DNA from: Takifugu bimaculatus
Taxonomy: Eukaryota; Chordata; Actinopteri; Tetraodontiformes; Tetraodontidae
Assembly: GCA_004026145.2 (NCBI GenBank)
Contig: CP034991.1
Coordinates: forward strand, 6,169,294-6,233,293
Direction of reading: 5' to 3'
Length of the DNA stretch: 64,000 nucleotides
Made by a program: the position numbers and the translations under genes. Of the stretch, positions 1 through 13,562 are shown in pieces; position 1 is the stretch's first letter; each line of letters starts with the position of its first letter. Under the pieces are notes generated by a model that was not told where the DNA came from, did no database searches, and was given only the letters and a program-made list of their open reading frames with translations.

Positions 1-212
1 AACGGCCCCCCAGGGGGAGACGGGGCTTCTTCCCCCTCAGTCTCCGGCCTGTCTTCTCTAACTCTGGACTTTGGGAATATTGACGGATGATCCGCTCTAT
101 AGATGTGATGCACTGATGCACTTCCCCGAGTGGTTTGCACATCACAAATTCAGCATTTTGCTCGGCTGTTTTCCCTGTAGAACAGTCACCAACCCCACCC
201 ACCCACCTGCCA

Positions 213-227
213 CCCCCCCCCCCCCCC
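213..227 (+). repeat. Poly-C homopolymer (15 C)
   Basis: Fifteen consecutive C residues within a C/A-rich stretch that also contains CCACCC motifs. One of several C/G runs of ten or more in the window. Confidence 0.95.
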
Positions 228-2103
228 TCCAAATCCTACAGGGCTGACCCACACGCACATCATATCAACTTAGAACAGCGTGAGGAAAAAGTCCGATGCC
301 AGCAGGCACGTCAGACTGACATTTCAGAAGTAATCTCTCTTTAATCTCTTTGTTGCTGCTAAAGGTGGAATGAGGGAAGCGGGGGCGAGAGGGAAACGTA
401 TATCAAAGGTGGAAATGACTGAAGTGTCCAATCGAGGGGGGACGGAGTGAAGACGGGTTCTTGTGTTGTCAGCATTGGACATTTGTTTAATAGCGCTTTC
501 ATACGAATGAGGTGCTTTTATTTCAGTGATGGCTTTAATGGCAGGCCGACATGCAGGCGACAGATCACCTGACTGGTGCCGATCAAACTCAGGGAGGACA
601 TGGAAATTGATCCGGAGTTGACATCCCTGCTGCGTGTTTGATGTGCGGTAGCGCTTGAGCATGTTATCGAGGTCAAAGACAAATTCCATCCAAGTGGGGC
701 TTTAAAACCAGATAAACAATCCCAATTGCCTTCCCTCTTCAGGGGCAGATGATTATGCAAAGTGAGTGATTTTATTTCATTTTTTCCCCCCAAATTCCTT
801 GACGTGTACGGAGCCACCCGCCACCGGGAGCGAGGATTTTCCTCTGCACCGATTTTTGTAAAACATTGGCCAGTCTCTGCATCGATTTATCAGCCTAACC
901 AATTAAGGCGCCTCACTCCAGTCCAGGCATTAAATGTGATTTAGGTGCAGGGGAGCTGGCACCACTCCTTCTCTCCTTTTTTTCTAACGTTCACCACGAA
1001 GGAGGAAGTCTTTCCGTGCGTGTGCTGGGGCCCTCTCTGCGCCATGCGCTGCATCACAATGCTGTCCAGAAGGGACTACTTTGTATGGACGGACATGTGT
1101 GTTTGAGAAAGACAGACGTTCCGGCGGAGGAAGACGGCGTGGAAGTGGAGGCAGTCATGTGATCTGAGCTGCGTGTCCCGGTCTCTGATTCCTAAGATCA
1201 AGTCCTAATCATGCGCGGCTCTTCAGCGCACTCGTTTTTCTTCCTGGAGCCCATTCGCAGACCTCTCTGACACCCACCCTGCATTATTGGGTTGAGCTGG
1301 TAACGATCCATCCAAATCCATCCGTGCTCGCTCCAGTTTCTTTTCATTTTCATTTATTTTTTCTGTCTGAAGTCACCGGTATTATTCCGTCTTCTGCTCT
1401 GATTAATGCGTCAGGGTTGTTTCCAGAATCGCTCATGTAAATTATGATGAAAGGGGAGATTTACACTATTAATCCTTCATTTGTGGACGCTTCATTCATC
1501 CGCAGCCAATTTTGAGTTGAGGTTCCGTCCAAAAACCTGGTGGACGAACGTAGCCGGGACCGGACGACCCCCGAGGAGGCTTCCACGCTGCTCTTGCTCT
1601 CTTCTTCAGCCTTCAAACGTCCACCTGCGGGTTTCAGGCAGGTTCTGTGAAATCCGGATCTTTTACTCATGAATTTCTTTGCGCCGCCGTTAGATTCCAA
1701 GAAAAGAGAACAAGAGGTAACGAGGGGAATAATTACTACTGTGCAGCGGCGGAATTTGCCAGAAGTTTTCCTCTTTTACACGTGGAGACTAAAACGAGAG
1801 CGCGCCGCCCGGGCGGGTTCTTGGTGGTTGCTATTCCGGTCTTTTCCCACAGAGGAGGATTGCTAAACATCTCTCTATTGTGAATGGCTGCTGTTGTCTC
1901 TTTCTCCCCTTTGGGCTTCACACCTGTCATCTATGCTTCCTCTTTTGAACCCTCGGCGCCGGCGTGCTCAGGAGCGCACGCACACTTAAACCGGCCGCGT
2001 ACATTAAACACCTTACATCTGTGGCTTAGGTATCTATAAGTGTTGACAGTTGTTGTCTGGAGATATCACGCAGCACATTTAGATGAACACTGAATCGTGC
2101 GCA

Positions 2104-2142
2104 TGTGTGTGTGTGTTTGATGGTGTGTGTGTGTCTGTGATG
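2104..2142 (+). repeat. Imperfect (TG)n microsatellite
   Basis: Two TG blocks are separated by a TTTGATGG interruption, indicating an old, mutated tract. Confidence 0.85.
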
Positions 2143-2299
2143 GTATGATTTAGTGACGTGCAAACTGGGGGAATAGATTGTGTTTATTCACGTGAAACCT
2201 GATGGTTGTGCATCCTCTCGTGAAGGGAAGAGACAGAAGGCGGCTCTGAAGTCAGCAGTCTGATGCACAACCCAGAATCAGGCCGCAAATGCAGAGAAG

Positions 2300-2333
2300 A
2301 GTGTGTGTGTGCACAAGGGTGTGTGTGTGTGTT
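2300..2333 (+). repeat. Imperfect (TG)n microsatellite
   Basis: Two short TG arrays are split by CACAAGGG. It lies about 160 bases from the previous TG tract. Confidence 0.85.
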
Positions 2334-5084
2334 TCTGAAGTTGAGGGGGACTGACAGGTAGCAGCGAGAGTTATGATCGCTTGTCTGAGGTTGGCTGCAG
2401 GTGTAGGTGAGCAGAAAGCTCTGCTGAATGGGCGCCTCATCCAGGCTCCACCCACCAGATGGCCTGAGAAGGCCGTGCACGGCAGCGCTTGTTCCTGGAT
2501 GATTGTATTGTTAGGTTTTACTTGTCCGGTTGACACGCGCGTTATGTCATCCGAGGCCAAGACCCTACATGTCCCTTTAGCTCCTTCCTCGCTCAAACAG
2601 CACCGTACGTGTGCTGCACACCGGAGCCGCGGGAACATTAGCTAAAGCAGCACTTATAGACCCAACGTGCATAAAATCGGTCAGATATCAAAAATTTAAA
2701 AGCACACTCTGTACTGTAGCTGCGTGCGCTGGAGTTACTCAACCAGGTCATACAGTTGGAAACAGACACGTTTCCGTAGCCCAGTTAAATCTGTCGGTAA
2801 ATCAAGAGAAAATCCACGTTCTTGCGAGAGAGGAAGTCGTTTCGGGATGATGATGGGATCTGTTTCATCCCACCGGATCTCCAACAGCATCAAATTTTAA
2901 TACATTTTCATATTTGGACTCCCCAATGCATTCTGGGAGAGTGACGTAAATTGGTTGCGCTCGAGCCTCAGCCGAGAACAAAAGACAAGGAGACTACAGC
3001 AAACGCTCTTTTATGTTCTTTTATCTTTGAATAGTGGATTTACTGGACTAATGACGCGTCATGCTGCCTTTGGTTGTGATTTCCAATCTAAAAGCAACAA
3101 AGGCAGCGAAGTCGGCCTTTGTTAGGAGATGAGAAGAGGAAGGCTGAATGTGAGAGAGTCTGTGGAGAAACCAAACTTCCCAAAGACCCCCACATTGTTC
3201 ACCGCACATTTGGGTTGCATGTGAGACAAGGGAAACAAGTGTTGGTATGTTGCGTTAAAAAATCCCAAAACAGGGTTGTCTCAAACTGCAAAAGCCCTAA
3301 AACTACAGAAGCCACCCCAGGAAAGGCAGGAAGTGTGCACGACCGGAGCAGTGCAGAGTCAGAATGGAAGCGTCCACAAGGACTGAAAACACTGCTGAAC
3401 ACATGTAGATGTTCCAGGGTTCCCTTTAAAAACACGTTTTCATCAATTCCATGTCAAATTCCATCTTTGTTGGTTGGAGCTGGGACCAGAGACTGGCCCG
3501 AGGCCCTCCGTCACCCTCTTTTATTCCTGCTCATCACCAGAGTCTTTATGGCTTTGCTCTCAATTCCAGGGACACTCTCTCCAGTGGAGATGATGAGTTA
3601 CTGTTACTTGGGTTGATGACAACTCTTTCAGTTTCTGGAAGTGCCATAAAGCCTTACCAGCAGCAGCAATTCAATAATGAGTTCTGTCCAAAATCAGTGT
3701 TCTTTATGGTACGCAGCCATAGTCTGGTGACTTTGACTTATGGCTATGAGCGGAAATGAAAACCTTTTTTATCGTTGCCTTGCTTGTTTATGCTAACAGC
3801 TATTGCAGCCAGAATGCTATAGACAGACAGCAGTTGTGTTGTCTAATGCATTAATAATGTTACACTATGAATAACAGTCTTTGTATTTTCATAATTAATG
3901 ACCACACATGTTAAACATGTACGCAACCCTTTTGTTCTTGCTTTTAACATCATGTCCTCAGTCAGTGTTTAATTTGGGTACGAATGGCCGAGACATCTCA
4001 AATATCTGCGATAACAGCGTCTCCATTTAAAACCACCTGTCACCCCCTAATTAAAGCTTTGGAACTGTTAAATGTGTTTAAATGTACCCTTTACCTTTTT
4101 GATATTGGCTCCTTCTCCTCCACCTTTGTGGGGAAGTCACTTCCTTTCTCAGTCACATGACCTGTCACCTGATCACCACAGTTGAATATGTAGATGCGGC
4201 TGAGGGGCTAAATGGGCTGAGCGCAAGCTAGGGTTCAGGGTTTGTGACACTCGTGTCAACATGGGTTCTTGTGAGCGAACATGAAACGTTCTGGCCGCTG
4301 CTCACAGCTTCCAGGGTCCGTTTGAGGGCTGGGAACTAGTTCTAACTGGGTTAAAGGTCAGGTTAGGGTGGGGGGCTGATAAAGTGTGTGTGAGAGACAG
4401 AACCTGCACATCCGAGCACCCGCTGCTGTGAATGGAAGAGATATCAAGCTGAAAATGTAAAAGGAGCTAAAAGCAGAGGCCCGCTGTGAAGACTGCAGCA
4501 AAAATATCACGTCAAAATGGATGAATGCCGTATAAGGACATTTACACCCACATAGGCTGCATGTAAAATACGTTGTAAAATGTTAAACACACAGACGCGG
4601 TGTTTTTAATCTAATGTGCTGCGTATGAGTACTGTTCGTCCCACTTCCTGCTCTTTTTACCCATTTAATTCTTCGGTGGAAACACATTCCAGTGCGTGTG
4701 GGTGTGTGTCATTATGCATTTTCAATAGATCAGTTCGCTGGCAGCTCCTTTCTCACCTTTTTTAAATGACAACAAAACATTAAATTCCTCCAATTGTATG
4801 TTGGTTCTGTTCCATTCGGTGCAACACACAGAGTCCAGCGCGCGCCAGCACCAAGCGTTTATCGGTTCCTCGCGGGAGAGCCGAGAGTCTCACATTTGTG
4901 TTTGACGCTGCAGCCCGCCGTCATTAGCTGTACATAGCAACATGCTCCACGCTCCCTAATTATGTCGCACCTTAGCTGCTAATTTGCACAGTATTTCCAG
5001 ACCTCCCCGACTCACACATTCAGGAGTTAACTCCAGCAGAAAGCATGAAAAGTCAGACTTGTGAAAATGATGTCTTTTAGGTAT

Positions 5085-5145
5085 CACACACGCTAATTTC
5101 CTTGTACCTGTTTGGCACAGTGACAATAAAGTTCTCCGATTCCGA
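5085..5145 (+). repeat. Possible LINE/SINE 3'-tail scrap
   Basis: The stretch contains TTTCCTTGTACCTG followed closely by TGACAATAAAG. This resembles the 3' tail seen on many teleost L2/CR1-like retroelement copies. Only about 60 bases are recognisable and there is no body of the element, so the assignment is tentative and based on pattern memory. Confidence 0.35.
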
Positions 5146-5177
5146 ACCCAGAGAAATGTGGTGAATGTATTACATCT

Positions 5178-5410
5178 AGGAAAGTCCTCACAAAGATAGA
5201 AGTAGGAGGGTGTCTGTGCGTGTGTTTTCTTCTACTTGCAAGCAAAAGTGAGGACATTTTTGGGACACAAGGACATTTTGGCTGGTCGTCACAAATTCAG
5301 AGGCCTGTTTAAGGAGTTAAGACAGGTTAGGGTTCGGGGTTCGGGTTTAGTTTGGATGCTCAGGGTGAGGGTAGGAAGCTGTGGAATGTATAATGTCTAT
5401 GAAAGACAGA
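5178..5410. repeat. Degenerate GGTTAG-rich dispersed teleost repeat, copy 1
   Basis: The sequence runs through AGTCCTCACAAAGATAGAAG, a short TG tract, AAGTGAGGACATTTTTGGGA, AAGGACATTTTGGCTGGTCG and AGGCCTGTTT. It then enters a GGTTAGGGTTCGGGGTTCGGG-like stretch ending near TGTATAATGTCTATGAAAGACAG. I recognise this order from a repeat common in fish introns, although I cannot name its family. A second diverged copy lies at 28.4 kb. The telomere-like motif is internal and degenerate, so it does not mark a former chromosome end. Confidence 0.6.
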
Positions 5411-5654
5411 TATGAAGATGTGCTTGAGTGTGTGCGCCCCTTTATTTAACCCCGACTGCCACCCCTGTTGGCACTTTTTCCCTGTTGTTCTGTGTTATCT
5501 GGAGATGTCAGAATACGATGCAAGGGGCCGTGACTAAATGTCAATATCTGACCAGCTCGGGAAGAGAAAAGGCTTGACACTGGCACGCCTTTATACGCAG
5601 CTTCTGTCAGCTTTTGTAGACCATCAATCCACGAAGGATGATGGTAATATCTCT

Positions 5655-5942
5655 CCTCATGTGTTCCTTCGCTGATTTATCCCATTCGGGGTCACAGCGA
5701 GGGTGCTGGAGCCTATCCCAGCTGCATATGAGTGACGGTACACCCTGATTGAGTCGCCAGCCCATCCAGGGCCCCACGTCAGCATTCGGGTGTGCGATAT
5801 CTTGCTCGAGGGCACCTCGGCATTACGGTCTCAGTAGTATCTCCTACACCTCCCAAGTTTTGTCCGCATGTGGGTTTGAACCATTAGTTCTCCGCTCCCC
5901 AGCCCAGTCCCTTACAGTTTGAGCAAGCACCACCCATGAAGG
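5655..5942 (-). mobile_element. tRNA-derived SINE, old copy
   Basis: Read on the minus strand, the element begins with a tRNA-like head. GGTTCAAACCC (plus-strand coordinates 5872-5882) matches the RNA polymerase III B box, with a weaker A-box-like TTGCTCAAACTG upstream. It continues through GAGGTGCCCTCGAGCAAG and ends in the very common fish 3' module CAGCTGGGATAGGCTCCAGC followed by GTGACCCCGAATGGGATAA. The 3' end lies near 5655. The tail module also appears at 15.8 kb on the opposite strand. Sequence decay and the lack of a clear terminal repeat suggest an inactive copy. I identify it by its module order, without a library name. Confidence 0.75.
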
Positions 5943-7220
5943 TAATATTTGATATTAAAAAATGTAGTAATTATTGTAGAGAAGTTCAGATATAGACCAA
6001 CTTATGTTGTTCTGTTGACTTCTGCCACAATGCTAATGACTCAGCTGGACCAGGTGGGCTAAAATGACTGAAAATTGATTATCCTCTGTGGAAACATGTT
6101 TTATGTCACTTTACTTCAGTGTGCTGCTGTTTAGCTCATCGGTTGGAGAGCTGTGTAACGTTAAATTAGTTTGTTTATGTGCAGAGGTGTACATCTTCAG
6201 ACTGTTCTGAATATATGGTAAAGGCCACCATTATTCTGGGACAGTGAGGATTAAACCGACCTGGGCTGAAGAACCTTATATAGCTAAACATTCCGCTCTT
6301 TTCTTCCATAACTGATCAGAAGTGCACTTCCTTTAGGCAGTATTGGTACCATTAACCAGTTACGGTGTGTTATTGATCACGAGAACCCGTCTAACCTCAG
6401 TCAACCTGGGTCCGTGTGTGCAACCTTATTCTCACCCCACCTTTCCCAACAAACAACCAGCCTGTGTTTTACCAGTCATCTTAACCTTTTCTCAGTTCAC
6501 GGTCACTGCTGTTTTCTTAGTCCATGTCCTTTGTTTTCTCATTACTGGTAATTATCTCCCCCTCTCTACACTATTTTTAACCATTGAATGCCCCCCTTCC
6601 CCCCGTGGTGTTCCTCCTCCTCTGTTTGCCCCTATTTTCCTCACTTGTCATCTCATCTTTTTTGTGTTCTACACCTAATTCTTAATGTCTAGAGCACCAT
6701 CAGTGGGGGGGTGGTTAACATGTTGATTATCACTGTTGGGAAAAGTGCAACATGCTGTTTGCTTCGTCTAACACAATTGGCAACACCTCAGAATCCTGCC
6801 CAAATGTGCCCATCCACATCCACTGTTGGCTCTGTTTATTCTCTCAGCCTTAAATAATTCAACACCACCACCGCGAACCTGCTAACACGAACGTGATTAC
6901 GACAGCTAATTGCTAACGCTACACAGCCCCGTTTTTGTCCCTGTTCCAGGGGCATTATTTATGGTCTACTTCTGAACACACTCTAAAGGAATATACCATA
7001 GCACAGCACTTCATTCATGTCATTTACTTGTATGCTTCACTTCCAGGCCATGAAAGCTCAGCGTGCACGCTCGCTGTGTGCTGCAGACTGCTCCACATGT
7101 TCACAGCAGCCCAACTACCACCATGCGCGTCCATGCAGATCAGTATAAAGAAGGCAACAAAACGGATCCGGAGGCTACAAAGCTGCACTTCACAATGATT
7201 TATCTTGACATTACATGCAC

Positions 7221-7273
7221 TGTGTGTGTGTGTGTCTGTGTGTGTGTGTGTGTGTGTATATTATACACACACA
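7221..7273 (+). repeat. (TG)n tract joined to (CA)n through a TATA palindrome
   Basis: A TG array of about 38 bases is followed by TATATTATA and then a short CA array. This creates an inverted repeat with 13-base perfect arms (GTGTGTGTGTATA / TATACACACACAC) around a single T. The arrangement could extrude as a hairpin. Confidence 0.9.
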
Positions 7274-7310
7274 CTCATGTGCTATAAACCCTAAATCCTT
7301 GTAACTTTAG

Positions 7311-7324
7311 CCCCCCCCCCCCCC
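7311..7324 (+). repeat. Poly-C homopolymer (14 C)
   Basis: Fourteen consecutive C residues about 40 bases after the TG/CA palindrome. Confidence 0.95.
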
Positions 7325-10300
7325 AACAAATGCACATTTCCCTGTTTTTATGTTTGGCAATTCCCCTCTTCATCATTATACATTCAGGTCCTTGATAACT
7401 AATGTTTTTTCTTTATTTATTGACATAAATTCCTTCCAGAGAAGCGTCTGGGGGCTACTCTATTGATTGTGGTTGCAGATTTGTCACTTGCACTAACGGC
7501 TACAGCCCACAGAAGGAATATTGCGACTCTTTAGAGGCTGTAGGTGGGGAGTGTGTGAGTGAGGCACCTGCATTGTGTGGTATAGCCATTAGTGTGTCTT
7601 AATCCTCCTGGTGCAATGCATAAATATCTAAAATAGGCAGATAAACGCAGGAAACACACATCTGTTCTACCAAGGCGAGCTAGTCTTCCGTATGTCCTCA
7701 AAACCTTATTTGCTGTCGGGTCTTGACCACATTGTACCTCCCATTGCTGGCGTTGCCGCGTCGGTGACAAACTGGAGTCCTGGTTTCCCTTGACAACCTG
7801 GATCGTTGCGTCCGCAGACACCCCGTCGCCTATGACAACATATGTTGAAGCCTTCAACAGTAATCAGGGAACCCCCACCCCTCCATCCCCCCATAGATTT
7901 CTGCAGCTACATTAAAATCGGGTCCATTTTCTACAGGTTTCATTCTTCATTCAAATAAAAACTTCCTGGAAAGCTGGAATCTGCGACTGAGACGCCTGAT
8001 TCCCTCCTCCGGCCTGCTGGGCCCTCAGCCATTCGTATTTCCTCGACTTCTGACTGTTTTTCCTTCCGTCTCTCACCAGTCGCCTCTCTGCAAGCCCCCT
8101 CGTGCCTCCATATTCACTGCTGGGCCTCATCTCCATCTGCTGACCTACAATTAAAGGAGAATCGCAGCGCTTCATTAAGATTGTATTTGTTCCTCTTCTG
8201 CTCATTTTCTCCGAGCCCCCTCAGTGAATATTTGAATGGCTGTTCTACTTCCTGCGTCACGCCCAGCGTGGGGAAATCTCAGCGAGAGCATCATTAAATA
8301 CACAAGCTTGATAATGAATGAGTGTTGTTACGGCTGCTGTCTTATTTTAATCTGCTTTAAGGTGCCATCTCGGACCTCTCGTCTCATCCTCTTTCGAAAT
8401 TGTTCTGTCTTATGCTATTTTGATGTGGAGGAGTCATTACAGAGATAAAGATCTGATGGATTTCATTTAGTCAGATACTTCTGGAACACGTTTAATGTGG
8501 TACTTACAATACTTTGCACAAATTTTGTGTTTAAAGCCAAAGATAATGCAATTTAAAACCAATCAGTTTATAATGGGAATCATTGATGCACTTATTGCAC
8601 ATTAGCAGCAAAGATGGGATCTTCAGGAAATTATCTTTTTAATGCACCGACATTTTTCTTTTTCTCCGTTTCTCTGACTCAGTCATATCTCTTCCTCTTA
8701 TCTCTCTCTTGTCATGTTTGCTGTGATATTTTCTGCCACGCCACAGATGCAACATTGAAATTCATCCTTCTTTGCCTTGAATTCTTTCTGTTTGCTTGTA
8801 AATGTCCAGTCAACAACATGACCGCATGAATTATCGGTATGTTCTTGAGAGGTTCACGAATGCACGTCAGCTCCTCTGTCAGTGTTTCCCAGCCGTCAGC
8901 GCATCTCCGATGGGAAAGTTTATAACGCGACGCAAAATCCGATGTTTTCATCGCAGTATGCAAGTGATAATTGACACCATCATTAGATTTTAAGACTTCT
9001 TCGATTTAATCAGCAGCATCTTAAAAGAACCCCAGCTAGCCTCTGGATCCTCCCGTTACAGGCGGGGGGAGGCCACAGTTTTGCCCTGCAGCTTCATCCA
9101 ATGCATTTAATAGTATATTCATTTAAATAGGCGAGATGGTTAAAGGTAATGCTTGAAACATCTCACCATAAAGAATCTTCAGGCATCATCATGTAGGATT
9201 GGCTAAATATGACTGGGAGGTTGGGGTGGGTGGTGGTGGGGGGCTTTTCTATTTAGCTCGTCACAATCACGGTGTAATCTGGGAAGAGAGCCCGTCTGCT
9301 TCCGTTGCTTCTGTTGTTTGTGGCCAAGGTTCACATGAAAACATCTCTTTGTGGTATTGAATAAAAAGAATTAGAACTGGGTCCTGGTAATCCTCATGCA
9401 AATGTCTTATTCAATTACACTGTGGTCCTGAGCATAAGTCTTGTAGCTAAATCTTAAAAAGTTAAGCTGCAAATCCTCTTTAGTCTGAAGGTCCCGGCTC
9501 TATTCACCAGGATATTGTTGTTTTCGCTCATCATAATTCCACTGATTTCCAGTTGCACATCTGTGTGTCTGTGTGTGAGAAGGAGTGAGTGAGTGGGAGT
9601 TAAGTGTTAGTGAGGAAAGGTCACTCCGCATTCCCAATAAGATCAGAAATGAGCTCTGTCTCTCTCGCGCGCGCTGACACCAATACACACGTGTGTGCAG
9701 CTTATGACAGGGTGTGTATAATAGGGTTGCCACTCAGTAAAGTTGTCAACTTTGCTGCTTTGGTTTTGCTTTAAGCTTGTAAATCACGGTTTATTGCGGG
9801 ACTCAAAGTATCTCCCGCTCGTTATGCATGAGCGCGCGACATCAAAGATCACTAATGAAGTTCCCGAGTGTTTAATCCTGCGCTGGAAAGTTTAGCAAAT
9901 GTTTGAAAAGCTGCAAAAGTTCATGTTCCCAAAGGCAGGAGGGCGACGGCAGCGCCCGGGCCTCTGTCTTCGCATACGATTAGACGCATTATTTCATACT
10001 TAAAGTGCGGAGCCGAGGCTCGGATGCGTTGGGGGACACGTGCGCGCGCTCACGCAGACGCTCCCCAGTCGCTGTGCAGTTCAGCAGAAAAGCAGATTAT
10101 GAGGAGGGACGGTCTCATTTTCCATCTCCGTGTCATTGCTGAGGGTTATGCACGCCGGGCAGCCATCTAACACGTGCACATCACTGCAAAGTCAAAATCA
10201 ATCAGGCCTGCGTGCACGCTCTCGTAATGTATGTGTGAGCCCGGTGAAGGTTCACCTCAGTGCACAGGCCTCCGTACAGTATAGAGTATATTTGTGCTCG

Positions 10301-13300
10301 GCCAAGCACACTGAAAGTGTTGGGTCTGCACATCCATGCGCATGTGCACGGTCGTTCTACCTGTAAATGCTCCGACTGTCCGTGAATGCAGCACGGCTCA
10401 GGTTAATGGGCCTTGGCTGAAAGAACAGGACCGTTACCTGACTGCTTGTGTTTCCCTATGGACTCGTTGTTTTGACGCGCACGCCGACATCATCGCCGCG
10501 CGATCTTTGCTGTCAGGACATCTTGACCCTCGCTGATGTGCAGCCGAGACCATGAGATGGATTTTATAACCGAGCCGCCGCGCTCGTTATTATCGAACGC
10601 GCTGCTCTGACCCGTAATTGCATCAAAACTAATGTTTCCTGGGATGAAATCTGCATTTGTTTAGCAGCGTCGTGGCATGTTGCTCCTGCCAATGGAGGAG
10701 CCGGCTCCTCTGTGTTGGGTTTATTGGTGGGGGGTTTGTTCTTTCAGGGGGGTTTGAACGCAATAATTCACTTTACCTCACGTTGAACCCGGGACGGAAT
10801 AAAAACAGGGATGGAAAACATGTCCTGTGGAGTTTGCTTTGAGGACAGAAATGCATTTTTAGGTTACGTGAGGGGGTTGTGGACTATTTCACGGTGCTCG
10901 TTTTCATGTAGACCGGATATTTTGTGGAGGTTTGTGCCTCTTTTTTAAAAAGGTTGTTCTTGTAATGGATAGTGGCTGTAGTCTGAGGGGGACGCTCCGG
11001 GCTTCTAGACAGGAGTGCTGTGACTACATGCTCTCAGATGCTGGCTCCTGCCTGGCTCCAAGCCTTCAGCAGAAATTCTTTCACATATTCACACTTTTCC
11101 CAAGGTCCCGTGTGGTGTTTTGCATCTACGGGGGGGATCATATATTAACGCTGGTAGTTTTTAGCCTTTTTGAACATCAGCTATTTGTATTAGCTGAACA
11201 ACTGACTATAATCATCCTCTCTTCTTTAGGAATTTAATTTAACAACTTTATTTGATGAAACAGCTTTATTCAACTTCACATTCTCCAATACTTTCTTTAC
11301 AAGGAACACAAACGGAGTATTTTCTTTCCCTCCTCATCATTTTTGAAGACTCATCCTTGAAAGTTTAAATCTATTTATTTTTTTGGCAAATATCCTGCAG
11401 TGTGATGTGCCAGGATTATTTGGGCCGTCTCCCGGAGCCAAACTAAATCTCCATTTTTATAATATTTATAGCCTGTGGTCAAAGTGTAAATGTAAATTCC
11501 ACATCTTATTGCATTCATCTAAAATTAGCTTTTATTCTGAGAGATATTCCTGCAGTGAAGGACGCCTCAGCTGACCTCCGAATGAAATAGAAAAACCCCA
11601 AATCCTCATTAGTTACAGAGGAGTGGGGTGTGTGGTCGGCCTGACCTTGGGCCAGTGCATCAGATTCCAAACGTGGACAAACTTTCACCAAACTTGCCGC
11701 CCTTTGGTTCACTCTCTAACACCTCACATCTGTCATCTCTGTTCTCCCTTTCCCACCACACCTCACAATGAATATCTTTATTGGGGGTTCCCCTCCCACG
11801 TTTAGCAAACATCAAGTGCTGAGCTGGGCTAAAGCTTTGAGCAAATATTTGGTGTTTACTTTCAGCAGGCATAGTCGTCTTTGTGGCAACAGAAATTTAT
11901 GATACAAATATTATGAATGTGATAGTGAGTGTTTTAAAAAAAACAACTGGTTAATTCATTCTAAAGGAATATCTGATTTTATGCCCATTTTCAAAAATTC
12001 CAGAAAACAAATGGTCCTAAGCATCAACCCTGAGGTCCGCCACACGGTAAATGTTGGAGAAAAGCCCGCGTAATAGCGGGTGATCATCATATTGAATGCT
12101 ACGCTAAGTCAACCAGCTCAGCTCATCTGATTTTCAATTAAACATTTTTTTATGTCATATTGGCAGAGGGAGCCGCCACTTCATAGCAGTCATTCATTTA
12201 TCTGTGTTTCATTATCTGAACATGAAAGTGTCAAACTGTAATATCCTGCAGCATTTACACCTGTGTTGGTAGGTAATCTTATTGATTTCCCTGCATTTCT
12301 ATTAACCCAGAGATACAACACTGTTTGTATGGCACAATATTAATATTTTCCAGGCCTCTTGACATTTTTAGAATATTGCAGAATATGATCATATTCACTG
12401 CTGTTATTGTAATTTTAGTTTTTTCTTTTTTCATTGCTGATCCACTAACTGTAGTGTTTTTAGCAGCCCACTCTTTGGTAATTGGATTTTTTTTTAAGTT
12501 CTATATGAAACTGTGACCCTGTAATCATCACGGTTTAGAGTGGAACAGAATGTTCTTGGCGGTAGACAGCAGTAATGTGCTTCGTCCAGCTACATTTTCT
12601 TTATGGAGGCCTCAGAAATAATTCACCAGCCTTTCAGCTCACAGGCAGATGTTCATAACACATTTATAAGCTCTGATCTTTGGATGGAGAAGCAGTGAGA
12701 CTTGTGGTTCTCTGTGATCTGCTATTGATTTTCTCTCAATCAAGAACCTTTCTTGTGAGTTTCATCATACATGCGGCCATTATTTCATCATCATGTACAC
12801 CGACTCCAGACATGTCGATAAAGGCGCTTAAGCTAGTAACAGAGTGACGTGGGCACGAGTACGGCTGAAGGCAGAGATAACAGAGGGAGTTAATTCAAGT
12901 GAAAGGCATAAAAGCGGCTCAAGAATCCAGCCTGGTGGCCATTTTGTATCAACTGTTACACTGTTAAAACACGCCTCTGGCTTTCATGCAGGTAACTCGC
13001 AGATTAAGCAGATATTGAAGCCATTTTCCCTCTAAAATGATAAAAAAATAGCCTTCAGTGGGATGTTTTTCATGCCATTAATAGGATCAGACCTGCTTAG
13101 AACGTTACATGCATAAAAGGCTAAATTTAATTGTAGATGAGATTTGACTGTCTCCCACAGGTACAACAGCAATATGAAATAGCCGAGTTTCGCAAACCAA
13201 CTCCTCCCCAATAAGGATAAGTCAAGAGGTGAGTCCAGTGAGCCGCGCGCTGTTAAACAAAGTGTGACAGGTGATAAATTGGTAGACTGAAAGCAGAAGA

Positions 13301-13508
13301 ATGAATAAATCACTGTCGCGCTACTATATCAGATGCCTTTAAATGCTTAATGAGAATGAATATGACATGAGTACTGTACAGTATATACTGCCCACGCTCT
13401 TTACTTCTGTTCTTTACCCATCTTTCCTAACCTTTGCAAGCTGCCAGGAAGTCTGGGTATTCCTCGTTTACTGGGACGCTTCAGCTGATATTTCTAATGT
13501 AATTCAAT

Positions 13509-13562
13509 GTGTGTGTGTGAGTGTGTGTGTGTGTGTGTGCGTGCGTGCGTGTGTGTGTGTGC
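13509..13562 (+). repeat. (TG)n microsatellite with internal (GTGC)n
   Basis: The TG array is interrupted by one GA and by a short GTGCGTGCGT segment. Confidence 0.92.

Larger units (their letters stand above)
1..5080. other. Non-coding block with no recognised gene
   Basis: Mostly unique sequence with one 15-base C run and two clusters of imperfect TG repeats. The longest open frame, 3119-3616 on the plus strand (165 codons), has no recognisable domain, no splice context and no signal peptide, and I treat it as chance. A weakly GGTTAG-like stretch near 4340-4375 may be a scrap of the repeat seen at 5.2 kb. Confidence 0.6.

Noticed and set aside
1211..1270. Short ATG frame (MRGSSAHSFFFLEP) as a possible signal-peptide exon of grid2
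   Set aside because: It does not match the known start of the receptor, ends at a stop rather than a phase-1 donor, and lacks a typical signal-peptide hydrophobic core.
3119..3616. 165-codon plus-strand open frame
   Set aside because: No recognisable domain, no splice context or neighbouring exon, and the length is plausible by chance in GC-balanced intron.
5325..5350. Telomere-like GGTTAGGG repeats
   Set aside because: Short, degenerate and embedded in a dispersed repeat also present at 28.5 kb, so not an interstitial telomere.
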